A DNA stretch of 64,000 nt from Paraburkholderia hayleyella (GCF_009455685.1 NZ_QPES01000001.1:248001-312000); one strand, 5' to 3'; shown: positions 34,281-44,231, numbered from the stretch's first letter. The notes: generated from the letters alone by a model not told the origin. Numbers and translations are program-made.

Positions 34281-35168
34281 ATGAATGCAGTTGCACGAAA
34301 AAAAGGATTGGGTCGCGGGCTGGAAGCGCTGCTGGGCAGTGGCACGGACATGACCGAGGCGGTGAAAATCGCGGGTGCACCGAACGTTCTTCCGCTAGAA
34401 AAACTCCAGGCAGGGAAATATCAGCCCCGTTCCCGTATGGATGAGGGGGCGTTGCAAGAACTTGCTGCAAGTATTCGCTCACAAGGCGTGATGCAACCCA
34501 TCTTGGTCCGTCCGGTTTCGGCGGATAAATACGAGATTATTGCAGGCGAGCGGCGTTTTCGCGCGGCGCATCTGGCCGGCCTAACCGATGTGCCCGTACT
34601 GGTAAAAGACGTGCCGGACCAGATCGCTGCCGCGATGGCGCTGATCGAGAATATCCAGCGCGAAGACCTGAATCCGCTCGAAGAGGCTCAAGGCATTCAG
34701 CGCCTGCTCGACGAGTTTAGCTTTACGCATGAGCAGGCTGCTGAGTCGGTTGGCCGCTCGCGTAGCGCAGTTTCGAATCTGCTGCGCCTGTTAAATCTGG
34801 CCACGCCGGTGCAAACCATGCTGCTAGCGGGGGATCTGGATATGGGACACGCCAGGGCATTACTCGCTGTCGATGCGGCAACGCAAATCACGCTTGCTAA
34901 TCAGGTGATTAATAAACGGTTATCGGTGCGCGAAACGGAAAAACTGGTGACGGCGACGGCGAAAGCCGCCCCATCGGTCAAAACGCGTGCGAAGCCGGAT
35001 GGCGGTCAGGATACCCGGCGTTTGGAGGAGGAGTTATCCGACTTGCTGGCTGCGAACGTGAAGATCAAGTTAGGCCGTCATGGACGAGGGCAGGTGCTTG
35101 TTGATTTTGGCGATCTGGATGCCCTGGAAGGAATCCTCGTGCGATTGCGCGGCAACGTGGCCGTTTGA
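34281..35168 (+). CDS. parB: Chromosome-partitioning protein ParB (Spo0J/Noc family)
   Basis: A 295-residue parS-binding CTP-dependent clamp. Features in order: RKKGLGRGLEALLG at the N-terminus, the CTPase motif GERRFRAA near residue 93, a helix-turn-helix with FTHEQAAESVGRSRSAVSNL near 150, and a C-terminal dimerisation domain. The ATG at 34281 has GAGGA upstream; the frame extends seven codons before. It pairs with parA and the nearby parS sites to segregate the origin. Confidence 0.97.
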   Translation: MNAVARKKGLGRGLEALLGSGTDMTEAVKIAGAPNVLPLEKLQAGKYQPRSRMDEGALQELAASIRSQGVMQPILVRPVSADKYEIIAGERRFRAAHLAGLTDVPVLVKDVPDQIAAAMALIENIQREDLNPLEEAQGIQRLLDEFSFTHEQAAESVGRSRSAVSNLLRLLNLATPVQTMLLAGDLDMGHARALLAVDAATQITLANQVINKRLSVRETEKLVTATAKAAPSVKTRAKPDGGQDTRRLEEELSDLLAANVKIKLGRHGRGQVLVDFGDLDALEGILVRLRGNVAV

Positions 35169-35201
35169 GTTTGATCGTTTGATTTCAAGCGCGAGCTGAC
35201 A

Positions 35202-36353
35202 GTGGCAGATGCCCGGGGTGTCATGCAACGTGCAGGAAATTTGCTACGGAACGGATTGAGCCAGATTGCCAGAGAGCCTTTGCTGGCCATTTTGGTCACG
35301 GCGCTGGTGGTTTTGCAGATGGCTTATCCACAACGCTGGGCATCGTTGCCAACGTTAGTCGACTGGCAGACGGTACTGACGCTTGGCGGGTTGCTGATCC
35401 TGGCGAAAGCCGTTGAAACGTCCGGGTTTCTCAACTGGATGGCACATCGTGTGGTCCATCGGGTGCGCTCGGAACGGGGGCTCGCATGCTTGCTGGTGAG
35501 CCTCGCGGCCGGGCTCTCGACCTTGCTGACAAACGATGTCGCGCTGTTTGTCGTGATTCCCCTCGTGCTGTCGTTGCACCGTCTGACGCCGTTACCGCTT
35601 AAACGTTTGGTGGTCGTTGTCGCGTTGGCGGTGAATGCCGGATCGGTCCTGACACCGCTGGGTAATCCACAGAACCTGTTTCTCTGGCAACGCAGTGGCG
35701 TGTCCTTCGGTGTTTTTGTTTGGACGCTTGCGCCGCTATGCGCAGTTTTGATGTTCATGCTCTACGCGCTAACAGCCATCCTGTTTAGCCCAAAGACGCT
35801 TGATTTATCGCAAGACACCGCGCCCGGCTCGGTCGATCGCATACTGGTGAGCGTAACCGCATTGCTCTTCGTGGGCTTCATTTGGCTCGCGGACGCAGGT
35901 CAGCCGGGTATTGGGCTTGCCGGTATTGCGATTAGTTTTCTTCTTTGGCGCCGTGAAATTGTTTTCAGGATAGACGGGTTCTTGCTGCTGATTTTTGCAT
36001 TGATGTTCATCGTGTTGCGCAGCGTTGTTGCATTGCCCTGGATTCATGCAAGTATCGAGCGGCTGGTCTTGACCACGCCCATAAGCGTGTATGCGGCAGC
36101 TGCAATCCTTTCGCAAGGCATTAGCAATGTGCCCGCCGCGATCATCCTCGCGGAATTTTCAAACGACTGGCGGGCATTGGCGTTCGGTGTCAGCGTAGGC
36201 GGTTTTGGTATTGCGATAGGGTCGCTCGCTAACCTGATTGCTGTACGGTTGGCGCAGCAACGCGGTATCTGGCCACTCTTTCATCTGATCTCACTGCCGT
36301 TCTGGGCTATTGCGGGTATAGCCGGTTCTGGGCTATTGCTATGGGGCAGATAA
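35202..36353 (+). CDS. SLC13/ArsB-type membrane transporter
   Basis: A 383-residue membrane protein with about ten or eleven helices, resembling the ion-transporter superfamily (SLC13, CitMHS, ArsB/NhaD). The two conserved re-entrant loop motifs are seen: TPLGNPQNLFLW near residue 150, and QGISNVPAAIIL near 305, which mirrors TNDVALFVV near 110. The substrate could be an anion or a sodium/proton exchange and is not decided. Start may be GTG 35202 or ATG 35223. It follows parB closely, so it may share its transcript. Confidence 0.83.
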   Translation: MADARGVMQRAGNLLRNGLSQIAREPLLAILVTALVVLQMAYPQRWASLPTLVDWQTVLTLGGLLILAKAVETSGFLNWMAHRVVHRVRSERGLACLLVSLAAGLSTLLTNDVALFVVIPLVLSLHRLTPLPLKRLVVVVALAVNAGSVLTPLGNPQNLFLWQRSGVSFGVFVWTLAPLCAVLMFMLYALTAILFSPKTLDLSQDTAPGSVDRILVSVTALLFVGFIWLADAGQPGIGLAGIAISFLLWRREIVFRIDGFLLLIFALMFIVLRSVVALPWIHASIERLVLTTPISVYAAAAILSQGISNVPAAIILAEFSNDWRALAFGVSVGGFGIAIGSLANLIAVRLAQQRGIWPLFHLISLPFWAIAGIAGSGLLLWGR

Positions 36354-36665
36354 GATTTCGGTTTGAATCGGTCTTTATGAGCAAATTTCTGCCCAATATT
36401 CACTCAATTCAGCGGATTTTTACGCGCTTTCAACGCGTGAAGCCACGCTGGGTATAGACCTCAAAACGAATACATTCTCTAAAGAGTGCCAGATCACTTC
36501 GCGCACCAGCCTAATCTGCCTAAAGTCTTGAATTGCCTGTAATTATCGCTTACAATCGCCCGGATTTAATTGCTCCGTCGTTCCGTAAGCGGTGCGTAAG
36601 ATATCTGGGGCATTCCTTTCGGAATTTAGCGCTCCGGGGTGGTGGAATTTTGGAGCATAAGTGCC
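36354..36665. other. Intergenic region upstream of the atp operon
   Basis: A 312-bp gap ending at atpI. It holds the atp promoter listed separately. No other gene or hairpin is convincing. The region before 36520 has no recognised element. Confidence 0.6.
36528..36556 (+). promoter_or_regulatory. Sigma-70-type promoter of the atp operon
   Basis: TTGAAT at 36528-36533 and TACAAT at 36551-36556 with an ideal 17-base spacer, about 110 bases before the atpI start. Each hexamer is close to consensus. Confidence 0.78.
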
Positions 36666-37163
36666 ATGGCGACCGGGAGCAGATCGAACCAGGCGCTGGG
36701 GTTGAAGCGCGAGCAAGACTCCAATGAATGGGACGCCGAGCAGCAGGATGACAACATTGTTCCGCTGACACGGGCTGAGGCAGAAAAACTCTTTGGTCCA
36801 GATGTAGGCCGTCCATCGAGGGTCACACCTTTTCGGGTCGTGGCGGCGCAAATAGTTTTATCCCTGGGTGCAACGCTGTTATGGGGGCTTTTTTATCGGC
36901 CTCCGGGGGCGGCTGCGCTATCGGCATTTCTGGGCGGAGCAATTTGCTGGTTGCCTGGTGCGATATTTGCGCTGCGGCTGACAAAGTTGAGCGGCGCGGC
37001 CACCGCGATGAGTTGGGTGATGGGCGAGGCGCTCAAGGTGGGCGTGACGATTGCGATGTTTGTTGCCATTGCATTTGGGTTTCAAGAGGTCTGTTGGGTA
37101 CCGTTGCTCGTCACGTACCTGATTGCCCTGAAAACGTACTGGATCGCGCTGGCCTGGCGATGA
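36666..37163 (+). CDS. atpI: ATP synthase assembly protein I
   Basis: A 165-residue protein with a polar N-terminus of about 55 residues and four hydrophobic segments, typical of AtpI, which helps assemble the c-ring. The start chosen at 36666 (MATGSRSNQ) gives normal length; the frame extends nine codons upstream. Sequence conservation in this family is low, so position as the first gene before atpB is part of the evidence. Confidence 0.86.
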   Translation: MATGSRSNQALGLKREQDSNEWDAEQQDDNIVPLTRAEAEKLFGPDVGRPSRVTPFRVVAAQIVLSLGATLLWGLFYRPPGAAALSAFLGGAICWLPGAIFALRLTKLSGAATAMSWVMGEALKVGVTIAMFVAIAFGFQEVCWVPLLVTYLIALKTYWIALAWR

Positions 37164-37243
37164 CATAGCGGTATACAAAATACACGTCGGCGCATGGCGC
37201 GCTGGCCTGGCAAGATTTCCGACAATTTGGGTGGCATTACGAT

Positions 37244-38095
37244 ATGGCAGCTAGCGAAGGAACGAGCGCTCTGGATCCGTCCGGGTACATCGCGCACCAT
37301 TTGCAGAATTTTTCGACCTCCCATCAGACGTCGATTGTTGATCTCAGCGTCTGGAATCTGGACACGCTGTTCTGGTCGATTCTCTGTGGCCTAGTCACGA
37401 TTTTCATTTTGCGCTGCGCGGCACGCAAGGCGACCTCGGGTGTTCCAGGGCGTTTTCAGTGCGCCATCGAAATGCTGGTTGAAATGGTTGAGGATCAATC
37501 GAAGTCAATGATCCACGGCAACCGCTCCTACATCGCTCCCCTCGCGCTGACCGTGTTCATCTGGGTCGCGCTGATGAACTCCCTCGATTTCATCCCGGTT
37601 GATCTGCCCACGCGGCTGATTGGCTGGCTCGGCCTGTCCGAGGTGTTCCCGCACATGCGCATCGTGCCGACTGCGGACCTCAACGGTACGCTTGGCATTG
37701 CTCTTGGCGTATTCGTGCTGATGATTTACTACAACTTCAAGATCAAAGGTGCCGGCGGCTTCGCACATGAGCTGCTCTCGGCACCGTTCGGCGCGCATCC
37801 ATTGCTGTGGATCCCGAACCTGGCACTCAACATCATCGAGTTCGTCGCAAAGACGGTTTCGCTTGGCATGCGGCTGTTCGGCAACATGTATGCGGGCGAG
37901 CTGTTGTTCCTGCTGATTGCCCTGCTTGGCAGCCTGTGGAATTTCGGCGCGGACACGACGGTGCTTGGCTTCCTCGGCCATGTGATTGCCGGCAGCGTGT
38001 GGGCTATCTTCCACATCCTGATTGTCTTGCTGCAGGCGTTCATTTTCATGATGCTGACGCTGGTGTACATCGGCCAGGCACACGACGGCCATTAA
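37244..38095 (+). CDS. atpB: ATP synthase subunit a (Fo)
   Basis: A 283-residue membrane subunit forming the proton half-channels. The essential arginine is in VSLGMRLFGNMYAGE near residue 214. MIHGNRSYIAPLALTVFIWV near residue 88 is the usual first channel helix region, and the C-terminus QAFIFMMLTLVYIGQAHD is typical of proteobacteria. It follows atpI by 80 bases and starts ATG at 37244. Confidence 0.97.
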   Translation: MAASEGTSALDPSGYIAHHLQNFSTSHQTSIVDLSVWNLDTLFWSILCGLVTIFILRCAARKATSGVPGRFQCAIEMLVEMVEDQSKSMIHGNRSYIAPLALTVFIWVALMNSLDFIPVDLPTRLIGWLGLSEVFPHMRIVPTADLNGTLGIALGVFVLMIYYNFKIKGAGGFAHELLSAPFGAHPLLWIPNLALNIIEFVAKTVSLGMRLFGNMYAGELLFLLIALLGSLWNFGADTTVLGFLGHVIAGSVWAIFHILIVLLQAFIFMMLTLVYIGQAHDGH

Positions 38096-38185
38096 TGACG
38101 GCGCGTCAAATACGAATTACACAAACTGCTTTCGCTGTATTTTTTTAAATCCCGGTTTCAAAAGACTTTTCACAAAGGAGTGATC

Positions 38186-38455
38186 ATGCAAGCTTTCATC
38201 GCCAACATCCAGGGTCTGACCGCCATCGGTATCGGCATCATTATTGGCCTGGGTGCAATCGGCGCCTGTATCGGTATTGGCCTGATGGGTGGCAAGTACA
38301 TTGAAGCATGTGCACGTCAGCCTGAACTGATGAACCCGCTGCAAACCAAGATGTTCCTGCTGGCTGGTCTGATTGACGCGGCGTTTCTGATCGGCGTTGG
38401 CGTGGCAATGCTGTTTGCGTTTGCGAATCCGCTGCTGTCGAAGCTGGCAGGTTAA
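38186..38455 (+). CDS. atpE: ATP synthase subunit c (Fo)
   Basis: An 89-residue hairpin of two helices that forms the rotating ring. The proton-binding aspartate is D64 in GLIDAAFLIG, and the polar loop is ARQPELMNPLQ. The ATG at 38186 has a strong AAAGGAG ten bases before it; a GTG at 38180 overlaps the ribosome site and is rejected. Confidence 0.97.
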   Translation: MQAFIANIQGLTAIGIGIIIGLGAIGACIGIGLMGGKYIEACARQPELMNPLQTKMFLLAGLIDAAFLIGVGVAMLFAFANPLLSKLAG

Positions 38456-38596
38456 GAGGTTTCTCGGAAGTTTGCGCCGGGCCGTTACCGGCCCCATGGC
38501 GCAGGGCGAAACGGCTGCCTGGGCGCTGATCGAATACAGAATCGATGAGCGCCTTGCCGTTTCACTGTCCGAACTAGCAACGTTTAAGGAAACACC

Positions 38597-39067
38597 GTGA
38601 ATCTCAACGCAACCCTGTTTGCGCAAATGGTCGTGTTCCTGATCCTCGCGTGGTTCACGATGAAGTTCGTGTGGCCGCCGCTGATCAATGCCCTCGACGA
38701 GCGCTCGAAAAAGATCGCTGACGGCCTCGCGGCCGCCGAAAAGGGCAAATCGGAACTCGAAGCCGCGCACAAGCGCGTCGACCAGGAACTGGCTGAGGCC
38801 CGCAATGCTGGCCAGCAGCGTATCGCTGAAGCTGAAAAGCGCGCCGTATCGGTCGCAGACGAAATCAAGGCCCAGGCGCAGGCGGAAGCCGCGCGCATCA
38901 TCGCTCAGGCGAAGGCCGACGCGGATCAGCAAGTCGTGAAAGCACGCGAGGTACTGCGTGGCCAGGTGGCTGCACTTGCAGTCCAGGGCGCCGAGCAGAT
39001 CCTGAAGCGCGAAGTCGACCAGTCGGCTCACGCCGAACTGCTGAATCAACTGAAAGCCGAGCTCTGA
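38597..39067 (+). CDS. atpF: ATP synthase subunit b (Fo)
   Basis: A 156-residue peripheral stalk subunit. One N-terminal membrane helix (QMVVFLILAWFTMKFVW), then a long charged coiled coil. It starts with GTG at 38597 preceded by AAGGAAA. Length fits the family. It is separated from atpH by only two bases. Confidence 0.96.
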   Translation: MNLNATLFAQMVVFLILAWFTMKFVWPPLINALDERSKKIADGLAAAEKGKSELEAAHKRVDQELAEARNAGQQRIAEAEKRAVSVADEIKAQAQAEAARIIAQAKADADQQVVKAREVLRGQVAALAVQGAEQILKREVDQSAHAELLNQLKAEL

Positions 39068-39069
39068 TC

Positions 39070-39609
39070 ATGGCCGAACTTGCAACCATCGCCCGCCCTT
39101 ATGCAGAAGCGCTGTTCGGCGTAGCCGAAGCGGGAGACATCGCCGCCTGGTCCACGCTCGTGCAGGAGCTGGCTCAGGTTGCGGGTCTGCCCGAAGTGCT
39201 GTCGGTCGCCTCAAGCCCGAAAGTGAGCCGTGCCCAAGTGTGCGATTTGCTGCTGTCCGCAGTGAACTCGCCACTGAAAGCCGATGCGCAGGCGAAAAAT
39301 TTCGTGCAAATGCTGGTGGATAACCATCGTTTGCAACTGCTGCCGGAAATCGGCATGCAGTTCGAAGCATTGAAAAATACCCGCGAAGGAGCGGCCGATG
39401 CGCTGATCGTCAGCGCATTTCCGCTTGAAGGCACGCAGTTAAACGAGCTTGTCGCCAGCCTCGAACGCAAGTTTCAGCGCAAGCTAAAACCCTCGGTTGT
39501 CGTTGACGCATCGCTGATCGGTGGCGTGCGCGTCACGGTCGGCGACGAAGTGCTCGATACCTCGGTCCGCGCGCGGCTCGCTAGCATGCAGACGGCACTG
39601 TCCGCCTGA
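39070..39609 (+). CDS. atpH: ATP synthase subunit delta (F1)
   Basis: A 179-residue F1 subunit linking the b stalk to the alpha subunits. It starts MAELATIARPYAEALFGVA and ends DEVLDTSVRARLASM, both family signatures. It starts three bases after atpF. Confidence 0.96.
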   Translation: MAELATIARPYAEALFGVAEAGDIAAWSTLVQELAQVAGLPEVLSVASSPKVSRAQVCDLLLSAVNSPLKADAQAKNFVQMLVDNHRLQLLPEIGMQFEALKNTREGAADALIVSAFPLEGTQLNELVASLERKFQRKLKPSVVVDASLIGGVRVTVGDEVLDTSVRARLASMQTALSA

Positions 39610-39658
39610 AGCGCATACGCGGCTGGCAAGCAACAGAATTGACTATCAGGAGCGAATA

Positions 39659-41200
39659 ATGCAACTCAATCCCTCTGAGATCAGCGAGCTGATCAAGAGC
39701 CGGATCCAGGGCCTTGAAGCGAGCGCAGACGTTCGCAACCAGGGCACCGTGATCTCCGTGACCGACGGTATCGTGCGTATTCACGGCCTGTCGGAAGTGA
39801 TGCAGGGCGAAATGCTCGAATTTCCGGGCAATACCTTTGGTCTCGCGCTGAACCTCGAGCGCGACTCAGTCGGCGCCGTGATTTTGGGCGAGTACGAACA
39901 TATTTCAGAAGGCGACGTGGTCAAGACCACGGGCCGTATTCTGGAAGTGCCGGTGGGTCCGGAGCTGATCGGCCGCGTGGTCGATGCGCTTGGCAACCCG
40001 ATCGACGGCAAGGGGCCGATCAATGCGAAAGCGACGGACGCAATCGAAAAAATTGCACCGGGCGTGATTTGGCGTAAATCGGTTTCGGAGCCTGTGCAAA
40101 CGGGTTTGAAATCGATTGATGCGATGGTGCCGGTGGGCCGTGGTCAGCGTGAATTGATCATTGGCGACCGCCAATGCGGCAAAACGGCTGTTGCCGTCGA
40201 CGCGATCATCAATCAGAAAGGCAAAAACCTGTTTTGTATCTACGTTGCGATCGGTCAGAAAGCATCGTCGATCATGAACGTGGTGCGCAAGCTCGAAGAA
40301 ACGGGCGCGATGGAATACACCATCGTAGTTGCTGCTTCGGCTTCGGAATCAGCCGCGATGCAATATCTCGCGCCGTATGCCGGCTGCACGATGGGCGAAT
40401 ATTTCCGCGATCGTGGTCAAGACGCACTGATCATTTACGACGACTTGACCAAGCAAGCTTGGGCATACCGTCAAATTTCGCTGCTGTTGCGCCGCCCACC
40501 GGGCCGCGAAGCGTATCCCGGTGACGTGTTCTATCTCCACTCACGCTTGCTGGAACGCGCGGCTCGCGTTTCCGAGGAGTATGTCGAGAAGTTCACCAAC
40601 GGCGCAGTGAAGGGCAAGAGCGGTTCGCTAACCGCACTGCCTGTCATCGAAACCCAGGCTGGCGACGTGACGGCCTTCGTGCCGACCAACGTGATTTCGA
40701 TTACCGACGGCCAGATCTTCCTTGAAACTGACCTGTTCAACGCAGGCATTCGTCCGGCTATTAACGCGGGCGTTTCGGTGTCGCGGGTGGGTGGCGCGGC
40801 GCAAACCAAGGTGGTCAAGAAGCTTTCCGGCGGGATTCGTACCGACCTCGCACAGTATCGTGAGCTGGCTGCTTTTGCGCAGTTTGCTTCGGATCTCGAT
40901 GAAGCGACCCGCAAGCAGCTGGAGCGTGGGCGTCGCGTGACCGAACTGCTCAAGCAGCCGCAGTATCAGCCGCTGCAGGTGTGGGAACTGGCTATTGCGC
41001 TGTTTGCCGCGAATAACGGTTACCTCGATGATCTGGAAGTGAAGGACGTGTTGCCGTTTGAAAAAGGCCTGCGCGAGTTCCTGAAATCGAGCCACGCTGA
41101 TCTGATCAAGCGCATCGAAGACAACAAGGATTTGTCGAAGGACGATGAAGCACTGCTCCACGCAGCGCTCAAAGACTTCAAGAAATCCGGGGCCTATTGA
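39659..41200 (+). CDS. atpA: ATP synthase subunit alpha (F1)
   Basis: A 513-residue non-catalytic nucleotide-binding subunit. P-loop GDRQCGKTAVAVDA near residue 170 (the Cys form I recall from other betaproteobacteria), alpha/beta signature PAINAGVSVSRVGG near 364. The ATG at 39659 gives the standard length; the open frame extends far upstream only by chance. Preceded by AGGAG. Confidence 0.98.
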   Translation: MQLNPSEISELIKSRIQGLEASADVRNQGTVISVTDGIVRIHGLSEVMQGEMLEFPGNTFGLALNLERDSVGAVILGEYEHISEGDVVKTTGRILEVPVGPELIGRVVDALGNPIDGKGPINAKATDAIEKIAPGVIWRKSVSEPVQTGLKSIDAMVPVGRGQRELIIGDRQCGKTAVAVDAIINQKGKNLFCIYVAIGQKASSIMNVVRKLEETGAMEYTIVVAASASESAAMQYLAPYAGCTMGEYFRDRGQDALIIYDDLTKQAWAYRQISLLLRRPPGREAYPGDVFYLHSRLLERAARVSEEYVEKFTNGAVKGKSGSLTALPVIETQAGDVTAFVPTNVISITDGQIFLETDLFNAGIRPAINAGVSVSRVGGAAQTKVVKKLSGGIRTDLAQYRELAAFAQFASDLDEATRKQLERGRRVTELLKQPQYQPLQVWELAIALFAANNGYLDDLEVKDVLPFEKGLREFLKSSHADLIKRIEDNKDLSKDDEALLHAALKDFKKSGAY

Positions 41201-41282
41201 TCGATCCGCGAGAGATACGGGCCTTGAAGTAGCGCAGTGGCATGCAGATGCTGACGCGCTGCTTCGATCAAGGAGCTAAGCA

Positions 41283-42170
41283 ATGGCTGGAATGAAGGAA
41301 ATTCGCGGCAAGATCAAGAGCGTGCAAAACACGCGCAAGATCACGAAAGCGATGGAGATGGTGGCGGCATCGAAGATGCGCCGCGCTCAGGAGCGTATGC
41401 GCGCTGCTCGCCCGTATGCCGACAAGGTCCGCGAGATCGCTGCGCACATGAGCCATGCCAACCCTGAGTATCGTCACCCGTTCATGGTATCGAACGATGA
41501 CGCAAAAATGGCAGGGATCATTCTTGTCACGACCGACAAGGGTTTGTGCGGCGGCATGAACACGAACATTCTGCGGGCCTCGTTGCAGAAGTTCAAAGAG
41601 CTTGAAGCGCAGGGCAAGACCATTGAAGCGACGGCAATCGGTAGCAAGGGGTTGGGTTTTCTGAACCGTTTGCGCGCCAAAGTCGTGTCGAATGTCGCGC
41701 ATCTGGGCGATACACCGCACCTCGAAAAGCTGATTGGCGCGGTTAAGGTGCAGCTCGACCTGTATTCGGAAGGCAAGATTTCGGCGGTTTATCTGGCGTA
41801 CACGCGCTTTATCAACACGATGAAGCAAGAGCCTGTGATCCAGCAGCTATTGCCGTTATCGGCAGACGAATTCGAAGCCAAAGACGCTACAGCAGATGCG
41901 ATGCCGAGCGCCTCGTGGGATTACATCTACGAGCCCGATGCGCAAGCCGTGGTGGACGAACTGCTGGTACGTTATGTTGAAGCGCTGGTGTATCAGGCCG
42001 TCGCGGAAAACATGGCGTCTGAGCAATCGGCCCGGATGGTGGCGATGAAGGCGGCGTCAGACAATGCAAAAACGGTGATCAACGAACTGCAGCTCGTGTA
42101 CAACAAGAGCCGTCAGGCTGCGATTACGAAAGAGCTGTCAGAGATCGTCGGTGGCGCCGCTGCGGTTTGA
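41283..42170 (+). CDS. atpG: ATP synthase subunit gamma (F1)
   Basis: A 295-residue central shaft. N-terminal KEIRGKIKSVQNTRKITKAM and C-terminal MKAASDNAKTVINELQL are the coiled-coil segments inside the alpha/beta hexamer. Length is typical for this group. ATG at 41283 with AAGGAGC upstream. Confidence 0.97.
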   Translation: MAGMKEIRGKIKSVQNTRKITKAMEMVAASKMRRAQERMRAARPYADKVREIAAHMSHANPEYRHPFMVSNDDAKMAGIILVTTDKGLCGGMNTNILRASLQKFKELEAQGKTIEATAIGSKGLGFLNRLRAKVVSNVAHLGDTPHLEKLIGAVKVQLDLYSEGKISAVYLAYTRFINTMKQEPVIQQLLPLSADEFEAKDATADAMPSASWDYIYEPDAQAVVDELLVRYVEALVYQAVAENMASEQSARMVAMKAASDNAKTVINELQLVYNKSRQAAITKELSEIVGGAAAV

Positions 42171-42253
42171 GCGTCTTGAAGCGAACAAGTGGGCATATGC
42201 CTCGAAACTGCGCCTTTGCGCGAGTGAAGAATTGAGTATCTAAAGGAAAAGCG

Positions 42254-43648
42254 ATGAGTACAACTGCTTTGGTAGAAGGCAAGATCGTACAGTGCATCGG
42301 CGCGGTGATCGACGTGGAATTTCCGCGTGAAACCATGCCCAAAATTTACGACGCGCTGATTCTCGATGGGTCCGAGCTAACGCTCGAAGTTCAGCAGCAA
42401 CTGGGCGATGGCGTGGTGCGCACCATCTGCCTGGGTGCGTCGGACGGCCTGCGCCGTGGCCTCGTGGTGAAGAACACCGCCAAGCCAATCAGCGTGCCCG
42501 TGGGCAAACCGACCTTGGGCCGGATCATGGACGTGCTGGGTCGCCCGATCGACGAGGCAGGCCCGATTAACAGCGAGACGGTTCGCTCGATTCACCAGAA
42601 GGCTCCGGCATTCGACGAGCTGTCACCGTCAACCGAGCTGCTCGAAACCGGCATCAAGGTGATTGACCTGATCTGCCCATTTGCCAAGGGCGGCAAGGTG
42701 GGTCTGTTCGGTGGCGCAGGCGTGGGCAAGACCGTCAACATGATGGAGCTGATCAACAACATCGCCAAGGAACACGGTGGTTATTCCGTGTTCGCGGGCG
42801 TGGGCGAGCGGACCCGTGAAGGGAACGATTTCTACCACGAGATGAAAGATTCGAACGTGCTCGACAAGGTGGCGCTGGTGTACGGCCAGATGAATGAGCC
42901 GCCGGGCAATCGTCTGCGTGTTGCGCTGACGGGCCTGACAATGGCTGAGCATTTCCGTGACGAAGGTCTCGACGTGCTGTTCTTCGTCGATAACATCTAC
43001 CGTTTCACGCTGGCAGGCACGGAAGTATCCGCACTGCTGGGCCGGATGCCGTCTGCTGTGGGTTATCAGCCGACACTCGCTGAAGAAATGGGCAAGTTGC
43101 AAGAGCGTATTACGTCGACCAAAACCGGCTCGATTACATCGGTGCAAGCCGTGTACGTTCCGGCGGACGATTTGACTGACCCGTCTCCCGCGACTACCTT
43201 CGGCCACCTTGACGCAACGGTCGTGCTTTCGCGTGATATCGCTTCGCTGGGGATTTACCCTGCTGTCGATCCGCTCGATTCGACTTCGCGTCAGATTGAC
43301 CCGAACGTGATCGGCGAAGAGCACTATTCGATCACCCGTGGTGTGCAGCAAACGCTGCAGCGCTATAAAGAATTGCGCGACATTATTGCGATTCTCGGGA
43401 TGGACGAACTGTCGCCGGAAGACAAGCTGTCGGTGGCGCGTGCACGGAAAATCCAGCGTTTCCTGTCGCAGCCGTTCCACGTCGCTGAAGTGTTTACGGG
43501 TTCGCCAGGCAAGTATGTGCCGCTGAAAGAAACCATTCGCGGTTTCAAGATGATCGTTGAAGGTGAATGCGATCATTTGCCGGAACAGGCGTTCTATATG
43601 GTCGGCACGATTGACGAAGCCTTTGAAAAGGCCAAGAAGATCCAGTAA
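42254..43648 (+). CDS. atpD: ATP synthase subunit beta (F1)
   Basis: A 464-residue catalytic subunit. P-loop GGAGVGKTVNMMELI near residue 156, catalytic glutamate in GVGERTREGNDF near 186, and the signature PAVDPLDSTSRQ near 337. Length is normal. ATG at 42254 with AAAGGAAAA upstream. Confidence 0.98.
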   Translation: MSTTALVEGKIVQCIGAVIDVEFPRETMPKIYDALILDGSELTLEVQQQLGDGVVRTICLGASDGLRRGLVVKNTAKPISVPVGKPTLGRIMDVLGRPIDEAGPINSETVRSIHQKAPAFDELSPSTELLETGIKVIDLICPFAKGGKVGLFGGAGVGKTVNMMELINNIAKEHGGYSVFAGVGERTREGNDFYHEMKDSNVLDKVALVYGQMNEPPGNRLRVALTGLTMAEHFRDEGLDVLFFVDNIYRFTLAGTEVSALLGRMPSAVGYQPTLAEEMGKLQERITSTKTGSITSVQAVYVPADDLTDPSPATTFGHLDATVVLSRDIASLGIYPAVDPLDSTSRQIDPNVIGEEHYSITRGVQQTLQRYKELRDIIAILGMDELSPEDKLSVARARKIQRFLSQPFHVAEVFTGSPGKYVPLKETIRGFKMIVEGECDHLPEQAFYMVGTIDEAFEKAKKIQ

Positions 43649-43795
43649 GGGTTGGACGGGTAGCAACGCGCGGGTTTTGTTTTTGGGTTTGCAATCCGCG
43701 CTAAATGCATCACGTTCAACTAGCCGTGCATGGGATGGAAGCGAGTGCTTTAGCGCTGACTTCCGTCGACTGCTTCGCATGAGACGAGAGTTGAT

Positions 43796-44218
43796 ATGGC
43801 ATTGATTAAAGTAGACGTCGTCAGCGCAGAAGAGCAGATCTTCTCCGGCCAGGCGAAATTCGTCGCGCTTCCTGGCGAAGCGGGCGAGCTGGGTATCTTG
43901 CCGGGACATACGCCGCTCATTACGCGCATTCGCCCGGGCGCGGTGCGTATTGAAACCGAAAACGGCGAAGAAGAATTTGTCTTCGTAGCCGGCGGCATTC
44001 TCGAGGTCCAACCCGGCGTGGTAACGGTTCTGGCCGATACCGCTATTCGTGGCAAGGATCTTGATGAAGCCAAGGCTGAAGCAGCACGCAAGCGCGCTGA
44101 AGAGGCTTTGCAAAATACAGGTTCAGATCTCGAATACGCGACGGCTCAGGCAGAACTCGCGTATGCCACTGCCCAGCTGGCTGCAATCCAGCGGCTGCGC
44201 AAGTTGCGCGGCCATTAA
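43796..44218 (+). CDS. atpC: ATP synthase subunit epsilon (F1)
   Basis: A 140-residue subunit that regulates the enzyme. A beta-sandwich N-terminus (KVDVVSAEEQIFSGQAKFVA, LPGEAGELGILPGHTPL) is followed by a two-helix C-terminus. Last gene of the operon; 147 bases separate it from atpD and a strong terminator follows 13 bases after its stop. Confidence 0.97.
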   Translation: MALIKVDVVSAEEQIFSGQAKFVALPGEAGELGILPGHTPLITRIRPGAVRIETENGEEEFVFVAGGILEVQPGVVTVLADTAIRGKDLDEAKAEAARKRAEEALQNTGSDLEYATAQAELAYATAQLAAIQRLRKLRGH

Positions 44219-44231
44219 ACAAATCGCGTTG

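Noticed and set aside
35324..35332. Perfect TTATCCACA inside the ion-transporter gene
   Set aside because: Isolated single copy within coding sequence (Tyr-Pro-Gln codons); expected by chance, no cluster.
37505..38092. 195-codon minus-strand frame opposite atpB
   Set aside because: Composition (His/Gln/Glu-rich) is what the reverse of a hydrophobic membrane gene gives; no motif.
38117..39049. 310-codon minus-strand frame opposite atpE and atpF
   Set aside because: Shadow of two certain atp genes; no domain or ribosome site.
42629..44113. 494-codon minus-strand frame opposite atpD and atpC
   Set aside because: It is the antisense of the beta and epsilon subunit genes, which are certain; long antisense frames are common in GC-rich genes.
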